In this document: positions 1 to 8,715 of the stretch, one piece after another | Position numbering within the stretch: the stretch's first letter is position 1 | How the letters are laid out: every line of letters begins with the position of its first letter | NCBI GenBank assembly: GCA_051747265.1 | Contig: JBNJFY010000002.1 | Coordinates: 434,001-498,000 of the forward strand | DNA from: JBNJFY01 sp051747265 | GTDB lineage: Bacteria > Bacteroidota > Rhodothermia > Balneolales > Balneolaceae | Reading direction: 5' to 3' | Length of the DNA: 64,000 nt | The notes under the pieces: model-generated | The model's input: the letters and a program-made list of their open reading frames with translations, nothing else | What the model was told of the DNA's origin: nothing | Database searches by the model: none | Program-made: the position numbers and the translations under genes

Positions 1-31
1 GATATTCGGTGGAGTCATGAGTGGGTGCTCA

Positions 32-157
32 CCATAGTGGGGCCTTACAAATTATTCACATTGGATGCCCTTAAAGGTTGCAGTGAGGCACTGTAACCAG
101 CGTTGTCGTTGTGGAAAATGTTTGTCTCCAACGCTCAGGCGAGTGCCCTCACTCGCC
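32..157. repeat. Double-hairpin repeat, copy 1
   Basis: Two stem-loops lie in series. Stem 1 at 76-98 pairs GGTTGCAGTG with CACTGTAACC around AGG, with one G-U pair. Stem 2 at 138-157 pairs GGCGAGTG with CACTCGCC around the loop CCCT. The unit opens with a GGGGCCTTACAAA-like segment that also begins the other two copies. Relative to copies 2 and 3, stem 2 carries a compensated base-pair flip, so pairing rather than sequence has been kept. Confidence 0.65.
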
Positions 158-531
158 GCTTGGGGGCAGTTTTTGTGTTACCACCATAAGACTTTTTGAA
201 GTGGATTATTTGGGCAAGCGCTGGAATAGGGATACTGATCTGCTTGATCTCATAGTCCGGCGTTCACGGGGTTCATGTGGATATAGTTTCGTTTCTGGAT
301 CCACACCTGTTTTGACTCCAGGTAGGTGGGATGACAGCCACCTTTCCCTCTTTCATATCCGGTCTTTCCATAGCGTTTCTTGCTGGTGCAACACTGTCAC
401 TTTTGTCTTGAAACAAAAGTGACTTCCGAAGGCTCGGAACAGGCAATGATCAAGACTGCCCCGAAGGTTCGGAGTGCTTCACGCTCTTACAGCTCTCTCT
501 TAATCCGCCAAAAACTCAAGGTCGGTTATTC

Positions 532-660
532 TTAGTTAGCATAGCGCAGGGAATCGAGCAGGTATTTTCGGCAGGTGGTGTGCTTGAGGAGGGGAAGATG
601 CTGGGTGATTACGCAGGTGATGAAGAAGGCGTTTTCGGTGGTGGAGAGGCGGTGTCCCAT
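532..660 (-). pseudogene. Remnant of a REP-type (Y1) transposase
   Basis: A 42-codon minus-strand frame starts with ATG at 660 and stops at 532. It reads like the N-terminal ~40 residues of IS200-like/REP-associated tyrosine transposases: a segment resembling FFITCVITQHLPLL followed by KYLLDSLRYA, the usual positions of the first beta strand and first helix. The HUH motif and catalytic Tyr of the family are absent and no continuing frame was found, so this is a decayed fragment. It lies between hairpin repeat copies 1 and 2, the setting expected for a RAYT and its palindromes. The assignment rests on pattern memory, not on a search. Confidence 0.4.
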
Positions 661-674
661 GGATTTGGCTTTTT

Positions 675-890
675 ATGGTATAGAGCCATAGCTATGGAAT
701 CCCTTACAAATTATTAGCTTTGGTTACCCTGAGGGGTTGCTGTGGGGCACTGCAACCAGCGTTGTGGTTTTCGCTGTGCTACTTAGAAACTAAACGCTCA
801 GCCGAGTGCCCTCACTCGGCGTGGGTGGTGGGTTGTTGCTGGTAGAAGTTATGGGAAGGAAGTTTTTTGAGTGTATCGTTTGTCGTGGGC
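675..890. repeat. Double-hairpin repeat, copy 2
   Basis: Stem 1 at 735-757 pairs GGTTGCTGTG with CACTGCAACC around GGG, with one T-T mismatch. Stem 2 at 801-820 pairs GCCGAGTG with CACTCGGC around CCCT. Between them GCGTT and AAACGC could form an enclosing helix. The tail after about 854 is nearly identical to that of copy 3. Confidence 0.65.
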
Positions 891-1034
891 ACAAGTGACG
901 TCCGAAATGGGTTGCTTAGGTCGATACTAACATGATCATTCATACCTATAGTCGAACAAGAACATTAGTTACTATTGGGATTTGACATTTGCGCCACTCA
1001 GGATTGTGTAGGTGGTGTCTCAAGGAGTTTGCTT

Positions 1035-1257
1035 TCTATGGTATATTACCACAGCTATGTGGGGCCTTACCATTGATTGTTCACTTTGGCTGCCCTAAAT
1101 GGTTGCAGTGAGGCACTGCAACCAGCGTTTGAGTTTACACTTTGTTACTTAGCAACTAAACGCTCTGCCGAGTGCCCTCACTCGGCCTGGGTGGTGTGCT
1201 GTGGCTGGTAGAAGTTGTGGGGAGGAAGTTTTTTGAGTGTATCGTTTGTCGTGGGCT
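1035..1257. repeat. Double-hairpin repeat, copy 3
   Basis: This is the best-preserved copy. Stem 1 at 1101-1123 is perfect (GGTTGCAGTG, AGG, CACTGCAACC). Stem 2 at 1167-1186 is perfect (GCCGAGTG, CCCT, CACTCGGC). GCGTTT just after stem 1 can pair with AAACGC just before stem 2. The copy ends about 15 bases before the stop codon of the RES-domain gene, so it could act as the 3' end or terminator region of that minus-strand operon. Confidence 0.65.
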
Positions 1258-1272
1258 ATTGATTTCTAAAAT

Positions 1273-2325
1273 TCAATTAATGGGAGACGTTTTTAAATCT
1301 AAATCAATCACTTCATGCACAACTGTGCTATTAATCTTCAATTTTTCATCATTAAATATTGCTAGATTTATTCCATCATTGTTAAGAGAACTTCCATATT
1401 CAATTGCATCATTATTCAAAGATTTTGCGTACTCACATAAATATTGTGTTGGCAAATAATCCAATTTATCATCATGCCTTCTTAATGGTTTGGAGAGTTC
1501 GTTCTCAAGTGTTTTTAAATACTTTTGATTTTTTAAATACTCATCCAGCTCGGCTCCGATAAGAAAAGGGCTAATATTATCAATTTGCCTCAAGCTAACT
1601 ACTTTTAATTTATCCTGAAGTTTATACTCAGCAATTGTTACATAATCCAAGTGAGTAGCTCGACATTCATTGACTACTGTATCAATATCTGTTGAAACAT
1701 AAAGATATGGAATTCCTGTGGGGTTGGCACGTCCAGAGGTTGCCTTACTAGCAGGTGGCTTCCCCATCTCTTTAGGTGGATGTCCCTCACGCTTCGATAC
1801 TCTAGCTCTATAAAATATTTTGCCTTTCCGATAGATTTTTGTGTGAAAATTAAAAAGATCTTCCAGCAATTCGAGATCAATCTCTTTCTCAACAAAAAAC
1901 CTATTGTTGTATTTTATTTCATTATTGAAATCATTCCAACGCTCTAAATGCTGTTCGTTAATCTGGCCATTTAAAAGGACCTTTCTTTCCACATACTCTG
2001 TAAGCAGATATCTAACTTCTTCTGTTGCGTCAGTTAGTATGTGATTCAACAAACTTTCTCTTTCGCTGGAGTTCAATAATTCCGAAAAAACACGCCATTC
2101 ATTTTGAATTTTGTCATGTAACTTTAACTGAGTCCCCTCAAAATCATTTAAATTGATTGACTGATAAATCTCAACTAATTGACTAAAAAGCTCTTCAAGT
2201 TCTCTTGGATCAATTAATGGATTATCAGAAGACTGGCAATAATCACATTCCCCACGTATAGTTGAATTAGACCTTATAAATCCCTGAAGTTCTAAATCAT
2301 CGAAACAGCTTAAACAACACTTCAT
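1273..2325 (-). CDS. HEPN/RES-domain protein, putative NAD+ phosphorylase toxin
   Basis: 350 aa, third gene of a packed minus-strand operon. RES-domain proteins of the MbcT/Res type are toxins that phosphorolyse NAD+. The N-terminus has a zinc-ribbon-like cysteine set (CLSC at 4-7, CDYC at 27-30), then a helical HEPN-like part to about residue 160. This is the layout of the HEPN_RES_NTD1 class. The RES core follows: YRAR at 172-175, GRANPTG at 198-204, NE at 219-220 and YGSS at 310-313, giving the Arg, Glu and Ser that name the fold. Its start is only a few bases after the sce7725 stop, so the two are translationally linked. No dedicated antitoxin of the Xre/MbcA type is adjacent; the upstream genes may play that part. 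Base composition is clearly AT-richer than the flanks, which suggests transfer. The family call is firm; the NAD+-degrading role is inferred from the family. Confidence 0.8.
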   Translation of the reverse strand: MKCCLSCFDDLELQGFIRSNSTIRGECDYCQSSDNPLIDPRELEELFSQLVEIYQSINLNDFEGTQLKLHDKIQNEWRVFSELLNSSERESLLNHILTDATEEVRYLLTEYVERKVLLNGQINEQHLERWNDFNNEIKYNNRFFVEKEIDLELLEDLFNFHTKIYRKGKIFYRARVSKREGHPPKEMGKPPASKATSGRANPTGIPYLYVSTDIDTVVNECRATHLDYVTIAEYKLQDKLKVVSLRQIDNISPFLIGAELDEYLKNQKYLKTLENELSKPLRRHDDKLDYLPTQYLCEYAKSLNNDAIEYGSSLNNDGINLAIFNDEKLKINSTVVHEVIDLDLKTSPIN

Positions 2326-2328
2326 ACA

Positions 2329-3261
2329 TTATGCCAATATTGAAATCATTAGCTCTAAATGATGCTGTATTGATAGTTTTTTAACACTACCCAAACCGGG
2401 ATAGTGATCCTCCCTAAGATGCTCTCTAAACTCATTAGCAGCCTCAGTAGAGATACCCTCATCATTAATAAAATCAATTAGTTTCCTAAGGGCCTCACCA
2501 TATTTACCTGCAACATCAGAATAGTCTTCATTTGAATCTGATACAAAATGACGAATCATTATCTGCTCATCATCATTTTGATAAGTTAAATGAATAGCTA
2601 CAGCATATGGTGCAAAGCCTGATTCTGAATAGTCATCTCCAATTGTAAGATAGTCTGAGAAGCCTGCAAACCCATCTTCTTCGAAATATAAATGCTCTTC
2701 TGTAAAGAATTCTTCATCGATTTCAGCATAGTCTGCATTAACTCGTTGAGTGTTAAATTTATCAGCTAATATTACCTTAGAATCATTATCAACTATTCTC
2801 CGGTACCTCCTGATGGGAACAGCTTCCTTATAGAGGTTATAAATTACATTTTTATTACTGGCAAAGTTTTCTAGATCTTCCAGATTATTATATCTATGAA
2901 GATGTATCAATACGAACCCATATTCATGGTCAATTTCACTAATTAGGTCTTCTACATGATCTAAATCTGTTTGACGATCTAATAGGATACCAATATTGCA
3001 ATTCTCACATCCCCCAATCTCAGAATTTATATTTTGAATTAAGGATTGATGATCTTCCTGAAAATCCCCCAAGCTGGGATTTGCAATTATTGTAAAGGCA
3101 ACTTCATTTGTGACCAATTCATTGAGAGTAATCCTCAAAGTTGAAGAATCTCGAACGGCCTCAATTACAGGATGAATTACTCCTGAATCATGAATTCTCT
3201 CAGCAAGCTCCCTAATTGCTATCAAATCGAATTGCTTACCCCTGATGTATGGAAAGTACAT
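2329..3261 (-). CDS. sce7725-family protein
   Basis: 310 aa, middle gene of the trio. The opening MYFPYIRGKQFDLIAIREL is the hallmark start of the sce7725 family, named after a Sorangium gene and of unknown function. The rest is a mixed alpha/beta soluble protein, rich in Asp and Glu, with no signal peptide or membrane segment. A Cys pair with spacing CENC near residue 85 is visible. It abuts the upstream sce7726-family stop with no spacer and precedes the RES gene by 3 bases, so all three are probably made from one mRNA in matched amounts. The constant pairing of sce7725 and sce7726 is a known annotation pattern. A role as sensor or as immunity/regulatory partner of the RES effector is inference only. 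Confidence 0.75.
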   Translation of the reverse strand: MYFPYIRGKQFDLIAIRELAERIHDSGVIHPVIEAVRDSSTLRITLNELVTNEVAFTIIANPSLGDFQEDHQSLIQNINSEIGGCENCNIGILLDRQTDLDHVEDLISEIDHEYGFVLIHLHRYNNLEDLENFASNKNVIYNLYKEAVPIRRYRRIVDNDSKVILADKFNTQRVNADYAEIDEEFFTEEHLYFEEDGFAGFSDYLTIGDDYSESGFAPYAVAIHLTYQNDDEQIMIRHFVSDSNEDYSDVAGKYGEALRKLIDFINDEGISTEAANEFREHLREDHYPGLGSVKKLSIQHHLELMISILA

Positions 3262-4062
3262 TTACTGAATCCCTCTTCCTAAATACTGGAATAGTTTATT
3301 ATACTGTTCTTGGGATGGATCTATAGACAAACATATTTTCACTAACGAGTTAGGTAATTCCGTATTATCATATACGCTAACCTCTCTTGGTTTTCTTTTT
3401 TTGAGTTCCACATTCATCAATTTATGAAAGTCAATGGTGTCTATTTTTTGAGCCATTTTTAAACTTTCACGGAAATAACTCATGTTCCCAACATCGGGTG
3501 TATATCCAAAATATTTATTTAAAATATTTGAGTATTCATTTTTTCGCAAACATTTAAACATTGTTTCAATATCTAGATCAGTAAAATCATTGCTCGCCTC
3601 TTTGACTCTAGACAAATGATTTCTTCTGCTAAGTGCAATAAGCCCAATTGAACTGCCACTTACGATTTCACGATACTTATCAACCTCATTGATATGTGTT
3701 ACTACATATACTTTTCCAAAAGCTTTTTTATAATCACTAAGCTGATCTGACAATCTATCAGGAGAATCTAACTCTGTCTTAATTTCATATACAGTAGAAG
3801 AACCATTTACGAACACCAAATCTGCAAATGATGAACCTATCTTAAACTCATCTAGTAATGTGCTAGTATTCAGGCTATGAATCCCTAATAAAATCTTATT
3901 TGCAATAAAATTTTTGTACACATACTCACAACGATAGTTTTTAAGCATGTAAGAATACATCGACTCAAGAACATCCCTTCTATTCTCAAAGTTCTTACCT
4001 AATAATTTCTGGTACTTTCTAACCTTTTTATCCAATAGAGAATAGTCTGGATTCCCCAACAC
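3262..4062 (-). CDS. sce7726-family protein with nuclease-like core
   Basis: About 266 aa, first gene of the trio. Residues 76-120 carry a PD-(D/E)XK-like core: D81 in GSSFADL, then EIK at 93-95 and a following helix with DQLSDYKKAF, matching the sce7726 family. No signal peptide or membrane segment is seen. The start is uncertain. The frame is open upstream to about 4136 without an ATG, so GTG at 4062 or TTG at 4059 are the conventional choices, and a small hairpin (CACTTT/AAAGTG) overlaps them. No Shine-Dalgarno is evident. Composition is AT-rich, unlike the M61 gene upstream. The nuclease activity is inferred from the motif; the family call is fairly secure. Confidence 0.72.
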   Translation of the reverse strand: MLGNPDYSLLDKKVRKYQKLLGKNFENRRDVLESMYSYMLKNYRCEYVYKNFIANKILLGIHSLNTSTLLDEFKIGSSFADLVFVNGSSTVYEIKTELDSPDRLSDQLSDYKKAFGKVYVVTHINEVDKYREIVSGSSIGLIALSRRNHLSRVKEASNDFTDLDIETMFKCLRKNEYSNILNKYFGYTPDVGNMSYFRESLKMAQKIDTIDFHKLMNVELKKRKPREVSVYDNTELPNSLVKICLSIDPSQEQYNKLFQYLGRGIQ

Positions 4063-4186
4063 TTTTTTAAAGTGTGAGTTACTGAAAATATTCGATAAGC
4101 TGATATTTAAATCTGTTTTACTAATAGCCTCTGAAAGCGCTTAAATATGAACTTGTTCAACCTTATTGTACATATTATATAAAATA

Positions 4187-6031
4187 TTATTTATTAAATT
4201 TAGAACCCAACCACCCCTCCCGAAACTTCCTTTCCTTTCTTCGTAACCGCTCGTCGGTCTCTTCCACAGGTACTAGCTCCAAGCTGGGATCGGCTCCCAG
4301 GGTAACGTTTTCGGTGTAGGTCTGGCCGCGAGAGGTGTAGGTGAGTGCGATCGTGTCGCCGGGTTGTTGGTCGGCTAACCGGTTGTTCAAGGCTTCTATG
4401 GTGGTGATGCTCTGCCCGTCGATCTGGGTGATGGTATCCCGGCGGTTGAGGTCTGCGGTGTAAAGGGGATCGGTTTCGAAGACGTTGCCGTCCAGGTAGA
4501 GGCCGTCTTCGGTTTCTTGGAGCAGGCGGGTATTAGCCAGTAAGATGGCCTTATCGGGGTTGGCTTTGCGGAGGATGAATCCGGCGTTGGCCAAGAGCGC
4601 TTTGTAGTCCATCATCTGGTGGCCGTAGACGAAGCGATCAAACCACTGTTGAGCGAAATCGGCGTCGCCGGTGAGTTGGGCCAGCTGGGCTTGGAGGTCA
4701 TCCAGGGTGTAGGGTGTTTCGGTGGTGCCGTATTGCTGCCACATGGCTTGCATCAGGGCGTCGAGGGTGGTGTCGAAGTCGGTGCGGAGTTTGAGATCCA
4801 GTCCCAGACCCAGCATGGCGCCCCAGGAGTAGTAGGAGATGAAGGTGTTGGATTTGTTCTGGGCGTCCACGGAGCGGGCGGCATCCACGAAGGGGGCTTG
4901 CATGCTCATCTCTGCGGCGCTGAAGAACTGACTGCCCGGGTAGTTGAGAACGTAGTTGAGCGTGCCACTGAGGCGCTGGGCGTATTCAGCATCGTCAATC
5001 AGGCCGGCCCGGCGAATGGACAGATCGTCGTAGTAGCTGGTGAAGCCTTCGCCGTACCAGAGGGCGTCGGTCATGTTCACATGGGTGAAGTCGAAGGGTT
5101 CCAGATCATCCGGCCGGATCCGCTCGATGTTCCAGGCGTGGATGAATTCGTGTGCGAAGGTGCCCAGGTTGCCCAGCGCGTGGGTTTCTAGCGGACGCGT
5201 GCTGGTCAGGATGGTGGAGTTGCGGTGCTCCATGCCGTCGCCGTATACCCAGGGGAGGTAGTCGGTCAAGAAGGTGTAGGTCCCGTAATCGAACTTGGGC
5301 GCTTCCCCGAATACGGCAATCAGTTCGTCCACCACTTTTTTGCCCATCTCTACATAATCTTGGGCTTGCTGTTCGGTGCCTTGGTGGTGCAGCGCCATGC
5401 GGATGATTTGCTCACCGGCGCCTTCGGGACCGGGGACGGTCCAGGTGCTCATCCAATAATTGCTAAGTTCGGTGGGACTATCCAAAAAGTAGTCGCGGTT
5501 AGGTGCGGTGTAGGTGTAGGGATCGTCAGTGGGTTTGAGCTGGGTGGCTACTTTCCAGTCGGATCCTTCGGGGACCTCAAATTTGATTTCAATAGGACGC
5601 TGCTCCAGCTTGTCTCCTTCGGCCCAGACAAAGGTGGCCGGCATGTTCATGTGGGCGTGGGTTTCGTCAATGCCGGTGTAGGTGCCGTCGGCGTGATCCC
5701 CGAACAGGGTGTAGTTGAAGGTCAGATTGCCGCCGTGGTTGGCCACGTTCCAGCTATAGGGATTGGGTCGGGTGAAATCGAGTGTGTCGCCCTGGGCGTC
5801 GGTGATGGTCACTTCGTACACATTTTTGGCAAATTCGTGGAGTGCGTAGCGTCCGGGGGAGGTGCGGCTCATCCAGAGGGTCACCGGCTGGTTGCCTAGC
5901 TCATCGAGCGTGTAGCTGATGCGCGCTTCGTGGTGTTCGGCGTTGGGGAAGCTGACCTGGTATTGGTTGGTTTGGGCGATGAGGGCCGTGGAGACCAAGC
6001 TGAGGAGCAGTAGGAGGAGTCCGCGTTTCAT
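4187..6031 (-). CDS. M61-family glycyl aminopeptidase, exported
   Basis: 614 aa zinc metallopeptidase of the M61 (glycyl aminopeptidase) family. A signal peptide covers about residues 1-20, ending near LIAQ, so it acts in the periplasm or outside. A beta-rich N-terminal domain runs to about 200. The catalytic part has HEFIH at 294-298 and the downstream Glu in WYGEGFTSYY near 325 as the third zinc ligand. A PDZ domain follows at roughly 480-575, with a basic C-terminal tail. Length and domain order match the family. It stands alone on the minus strand between the AT-rich trio and a 210-bp repeat element. High GC relative to its downstream neighbour marks the edge of the probable island. Confidence 0.9.
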   Translation of the reverse strand: MKRGLLLLLLSLVSTALIAQTNQYQVSFPNAEHHEARISYTLDELGNQPVTLWMSRTSPGRYALHEFAKNVYEVTITDAQGDTLDFTRPNPYSWNVANHGGNLTFNYTLFGDHADGTYTGIDETHAHMNMPATFVWAEGDKLEQRPIEIKFEVPEGSDWKVATQLKPTDDPYTYTAPNRDYFLDSPTELSNYWMSTWTVPGPEGAGEQIIRMALHHQGTEQQAQDYVEMGKKVVDELIAVFGEAPKFDYGTYTFLTDYLPWVYGDGMEHRNSTILTSTRPLETHALGNLGTFAHEFIHAWNIERIRPDDLEPFDFTHVNMTDALWYGEGFTSYYDDLSIRRAGLIDDAEYAQRLSGTLNYVLNYPGSQFFSAAEMSMQAPFVDAARSVDAQNKSNTFISYYSWGAMLGLGLDLKLRTDFDTTLDALMQAMWQQYGTTETPYTLDDLQAQLAQLTGDADFAQQWFDRFVYGHQMMDYKALLANAGFILRKANPDKAILLANTRLLQETEDGLYLDGNVFETDPLYTADLNRRDTITQIDGQSITTIEALNNRLADQQPGDTIALTYTSRGQTYTENVTLGADPSLELVPVEETDERLRRKERKFREGWLGSKFNK

Positions 6032-6172
6032 GGATTAGGGTGTTGGTTATTAGTTATTAGGGGAACCAAATGGGTCACGAGCGGACGCTCGCGACAGTTT
6101 GGGTATTGGTTATTCGTTTTCAGGGCTATATGCTAAGGTACTATTTTTTGCTCAAGATGAAAGTTTGTGGAG
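6032..6172. other. Upstream region of the M61 gene with a partial repeat
   Basis: No gene. It contains GGTTATTAGTTATTAGGGG close to the M61 start, which resembles an internal block of the 210-bp element, and a small stem (CGAGCG/CGCTCG) near 6080. Promoter elements could not be identified with confidence. Confidence 0.4.
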
Positions 6173-6382
6173 GGGGTTCGTTAATCGTTATTCGGTAATG
6201 GGGGGCGTGGCTAGTGGCTGGGTGGGTGTTAGTTGCTAGCTTGAATTGGTTATTGGTTAGTAGTTATTAGGGGTTTTGAGGCTGTGCACATTACGAGTCC
6301 ACCGATCAATAATGTGCCTGTGGGCAAGTCCCGTGAATACCATTTCGTATTCCTAATAACGATTAACGAATAACGATACCCC
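6173..6382. repeat. ~210-bp terminal-inverted-repeat element, copy 1
   Basis: The element is bounded by GGGGG-TTCGTTAATCGTTATTCG on the left and its near complement on the right (AATAACGATTAACGAATAACG then CCCC). Internal blocks shared with copies 2 and 3 are GCTAGCTTGAAxTGGTTATT, TTATTAGGGxTTTTGAG and TTCGTATTCCTAATAAC. There is no coding capacity. It ends two bases before the stop codon of the chemoreceptor gene. Confidence 0.7.
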
Positions 6383-6384
6383 GG

Positions 6385-8220
6385 TTAGTGGTCTTCAAAT
6401 TCTTCGCGTTGTCCATTAACCATTGCGTTTAGCTCCAGTACGGAATCGCGCAGGGTCTCGGCCATGGAGTTTAATTCCTCGGCTGCGGAGGCGGATTCTT
6501 CGGCTCCGGCCGCGTTATTTTGGGTTACCTGATCAATCTGGTTGACCGCTGTGGTGATCTGCTCGATGCCTTTGTTTTGCTCCTGTGAAGCGGCGTTAAT
6601 TTCATTCACCAGATTGGTGACTTTTTCCAGCTGGTTGTTCATCTGTTTGAAGAATTCCGACACCTGCTCGGTTATGGATACTCCTTGCTGGGAGGTATCA
6701 CGTGAAGATTCGATGATATCGGAGGTCTCTTTGGCCGCCTGGGCTGATCGCAAGGCCAAATTGCGCACTTCTTCTGCCACTACAGCAAATCCTTGCCCTG
6801 CTTCTCCGGCTCGGGCTGCTTCAACTGCCGCGTTTAACGCCAGAAGGTTGGTTTGAAAGGCGATTTCATCGATGGTGTTGATAATGTTAGAGGATTTCTG
6901 AGAGGCCGAATCCATATTTTGAATAGCTTGATCCATCTCCTCCATCCGATTCTCCCCAACCTCTGCGGTTTGTTTGGTCTGTTCGGCCAGATTACTTGCC
7001 TCTTGAGCTCCCTGAGCATTTTGCCGGGTCATGGATGCCATTTCTTCCAGGCTAGAGCTTGTTTCTTCTAAGGATGCGGCCTGTTCGGTTGCGCCCTCGG
7101 CCAGTTCTTGACTGGCACTGGATACCTGCTGGGACGATGTTGCCAACTGATCTGCCCCTTCTTTTAGCTGACTGATGATTTGAGTGAGTGCCGCAATAAT
7201 CTGACTGATCACCAGATAGGCCAGCAGCATAACCAGTCCACCTATTATTAATCCGAACCCAATTTGCACGCGTATGGTCCATTGCATATTGGCTAACACT
7301 TGGTTTAGACCATTGGTGGAGTAATCATCCCAAACTTTGGTCACCGCATCCATCCGATTTAGCAGGGAAATATTATTGTTACGGATATACAAAAGCGATC
7401 TGTTTTTTTGCTGTATTCCTTCTATGATGGTTTGGACAGCTTCCAAAAAGGACACTTGTTGAGAACGCAGTTCAGCCAATAAATTTCGACTCTCCGGATC
7501 ATTAACCCGCCGGAATCCCTGATTGCCATCCAGTAGCCCTTGAAGCAGGTTATCATAAAGCGTACTGAATTCCTTCAATTCTTCCAGCGCTTCAATATTT
7601 CCGGCATTGACCTGAAACGTAGCCTTGGTGGTTCGTTGAGAGAGCGCGCGCAGCCGACCAGCTACCGCAATAATTTGGGGATCAACGCCATTGTCACCCA
7701 TGGTGGTAACTGCCTCATTGGCCAGATCAAATAATCTGACATTGTGTTCTCCGACATATTGCAGCGCAACAATCAGTTCTTGTTGCACAGCAATAAATGT
7801 CACTAACTGCTCCTTGAACATGCTCCACTCTTGCTCCGCTATATTCAGTTGCGCAGCTATTCGATCGTTGGGCGGTGGGACCAAATTCAGCTTTTCGCTT
7901 CCGTTAATCAAACCGTCTAAGACTTCATCGAATCGTTGAATATTTGATTCTAATTCAGGGATCACTTCTTTTTTTCCAGCATTTACCCCTTCTACATTTT
8001 TGGTGATTTTCTGGGTGAGCATGCGCTGGGCACCCGCAAGGTTGATCTGGTTAGGATTCAATTGTAAACTGCTGAAATGCATCAAACTTCGATAGGACAG
8101 TGCAATAATAAGCACCAATATGATGCCCAACGTGATCAATACGCCCCACAACTTGTGGCTCAGCTTTAACCGATTGAGATTGGTCATGAATGTCATAGAT
8201 CCCCTGATTTGTTGTCCCAC
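6385..8220 (-). CDS. Methyl-accepting chemotaxis protein, PilJ-type sensor
   Basis: 611 aa inner-membrane chemoreceptor. TM1 lies at about 22-45 and TM2 at about 317-345. The periplasmic part between them resembles the type IV pili/nitrate-type four-helix sensor: AGAQRMLTQKI near 63-73, and a second related helix pair containing AGRLRALSQRTTK. No clear HAMP is seen; a helical linker leads into the cytoplasmic coiled coil. The signalling tip is standard (DEIAFQTNLLALNAAVEA near 450, then GQGFAVVAEEVRNLA). No C-terminal CheR-binding pentapeptide is present. No che genes are nearby, so it is an orphan receptor that should feed a remote CheA or pilus-type chemosensory pathway. Ligand unknown. Confidence 0.92.
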   Translation of the reverse strand: MGQQIRGSMTFMTNLNRLKLSHKLWGVLITLGIILVLIIALSYRSLMHFSSLQLNPNQINLAGAQRMLTQKITKNVEGVNAGKKEVIPELESNIQRFDEVLDGLINGSEKLNLVPPPNDRIAAQLNIAEQEWSMFKEQLVTFIAVQQELIVALQYVGEHNVRLFDLANEAVTTMGDNGVDPQIIAVAGRLRALSQRTTKATFQVNAGNIEALEELKEFSTLYDNLLQGLLDGNQGFRRVNDPESRNLLAELRSQQVSFLEAVQTIIEGIQQKNRSLLYIRNNNISLLNRMDAVTKVWDDYSTNGLNQVLANMQWTIRVQIGFGLIIGGLVMLLAYLVISQIIAALTQIISQLKEGADQLATSSQQVSSASQELAEGATEQAASLEETSSSLEEMASMTRQNAQGAQEASNLAEQTKQTAEVGENRMEEMDQAIQNMDSASQKSSNIINTIDEIAFQTNLLALNAAVEAARAGEAGQGFAVVAEEVRNLALRSAQAAKETSDIIESSRDTSQQGVSITEQVSEFFKQMNNQLEKVTNLVNEINAASQEQNKGIEQITTAVNQIDQVTQNNAAGAEESASAAEELNSMAETLRDSVLELNAMVNGQREEFEDH

Positions 8221-8365
8221 TCAAATAGTTTTCTATATCACGGATACATGAAAATCCATTCGGATTCTTTCACATACACTTTATTTAAGACCCAAATGTC
8301 TTATTATGATTTGTAAATTTGAAAAACATTGACATAGATCAATGTTTAATACTTTCTAACGTGAA
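8221..8365. other. 5' region of the chemoreceptor gene
   Basis: AT-rich stretch upstream of the minus-strand receptor gene, ending at repeat element copy 2. It probably contains the receptor promoter. No operator, riboswitch or small gene was recognised. Confidence 0.35.
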
Positions 8366-8590
8366 GGGGTTTTGTTAATCGTTATTCGTTATTGGGGGTG
8401 TGGCAAGTGGCTGGGTAGGTGATATTTGCTAGCTTGAATTGGTTATTAGTTAATAGTTATTAGGGATTTTGAGATGGGGGACATTACAAGACCACCGCAC
8501 AAATATCTGTACGAGAGCAAGCCCTCGAAATACCACTTCGTATTCCTAATAACTAATAACGATTAACGAATACACGAATAACAAAACCCC
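8366..8590. repeat. ~210-bp terminal-inverted-repeat element, copy 2
   Basis: The ends are a perfect 12-bp inverted repeat, GGGGTTTTGTTA / complement, continuing imperfectly for another ten bases. The internal blocks GCTAGCTTGAATTGGTTATT and TTCGTATTCCTAATAAC match copies 1 and 3. No target-site duplication was found at its borders. It sits between divergent genes. Confidence 0.7.
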
Positions 8591-8715
8591 TCTAGCGGAG
8601 CTTAGTGATCTGATAACTAGGGTTAAATTTAATTCTGAGCACGTGATCTCGCCTCTTTCTTTGTATATTGGCGCATCACTGGAGAATACCACTGGCCAAA
8701 TATTCCGCCATATAG

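Larger units (their letters stand above)
1..1272. other. Gene-free repeat region at left edge
   Basis: No convincing protein gene is present; open frames here lack recognisable domains and run through hairpins. The stretch holds three diverged copies of a double-hairpin repeat (listed separately) and a decayed transposase remnant on the minus strand at 532-660. About 35 bases ending in TCGTTTGTCGTGGGC are nearly identical after the second and third hairpin copies (about 854-890 and 1221-1257). A short AAGTGACxTCCGAA motif follows both the first region (about 415-430) and the second copy (about 894-909), so these are decayed duplications of one longer unit. Confidence 0.7.

Noticed and set aside
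111..422. 103-codon plus-strand frame at the left edge
   Set aside because: It runs through the double-hairpin repeat, has no domain, no ribosome site and a Cys/Ser-rich random composition.
32..1186. Double-hairpin repeats as integron attC sites
   Set aside because: No integrase gene, no conserved core-site triplets and no gene cassettes between the copies.
1172..1459. 95-codon frame overlapping the 3' end of the RES gene
   Set aside because: Antisense to a well-supported gene and starts inside a repeat.
5225..5899. Long plus-strand frame (224 codons) opposite the M61 gene
   Set aside because: A shadow of the GC-rich antisense gene; Gly/Val-rich with no family resemblance.
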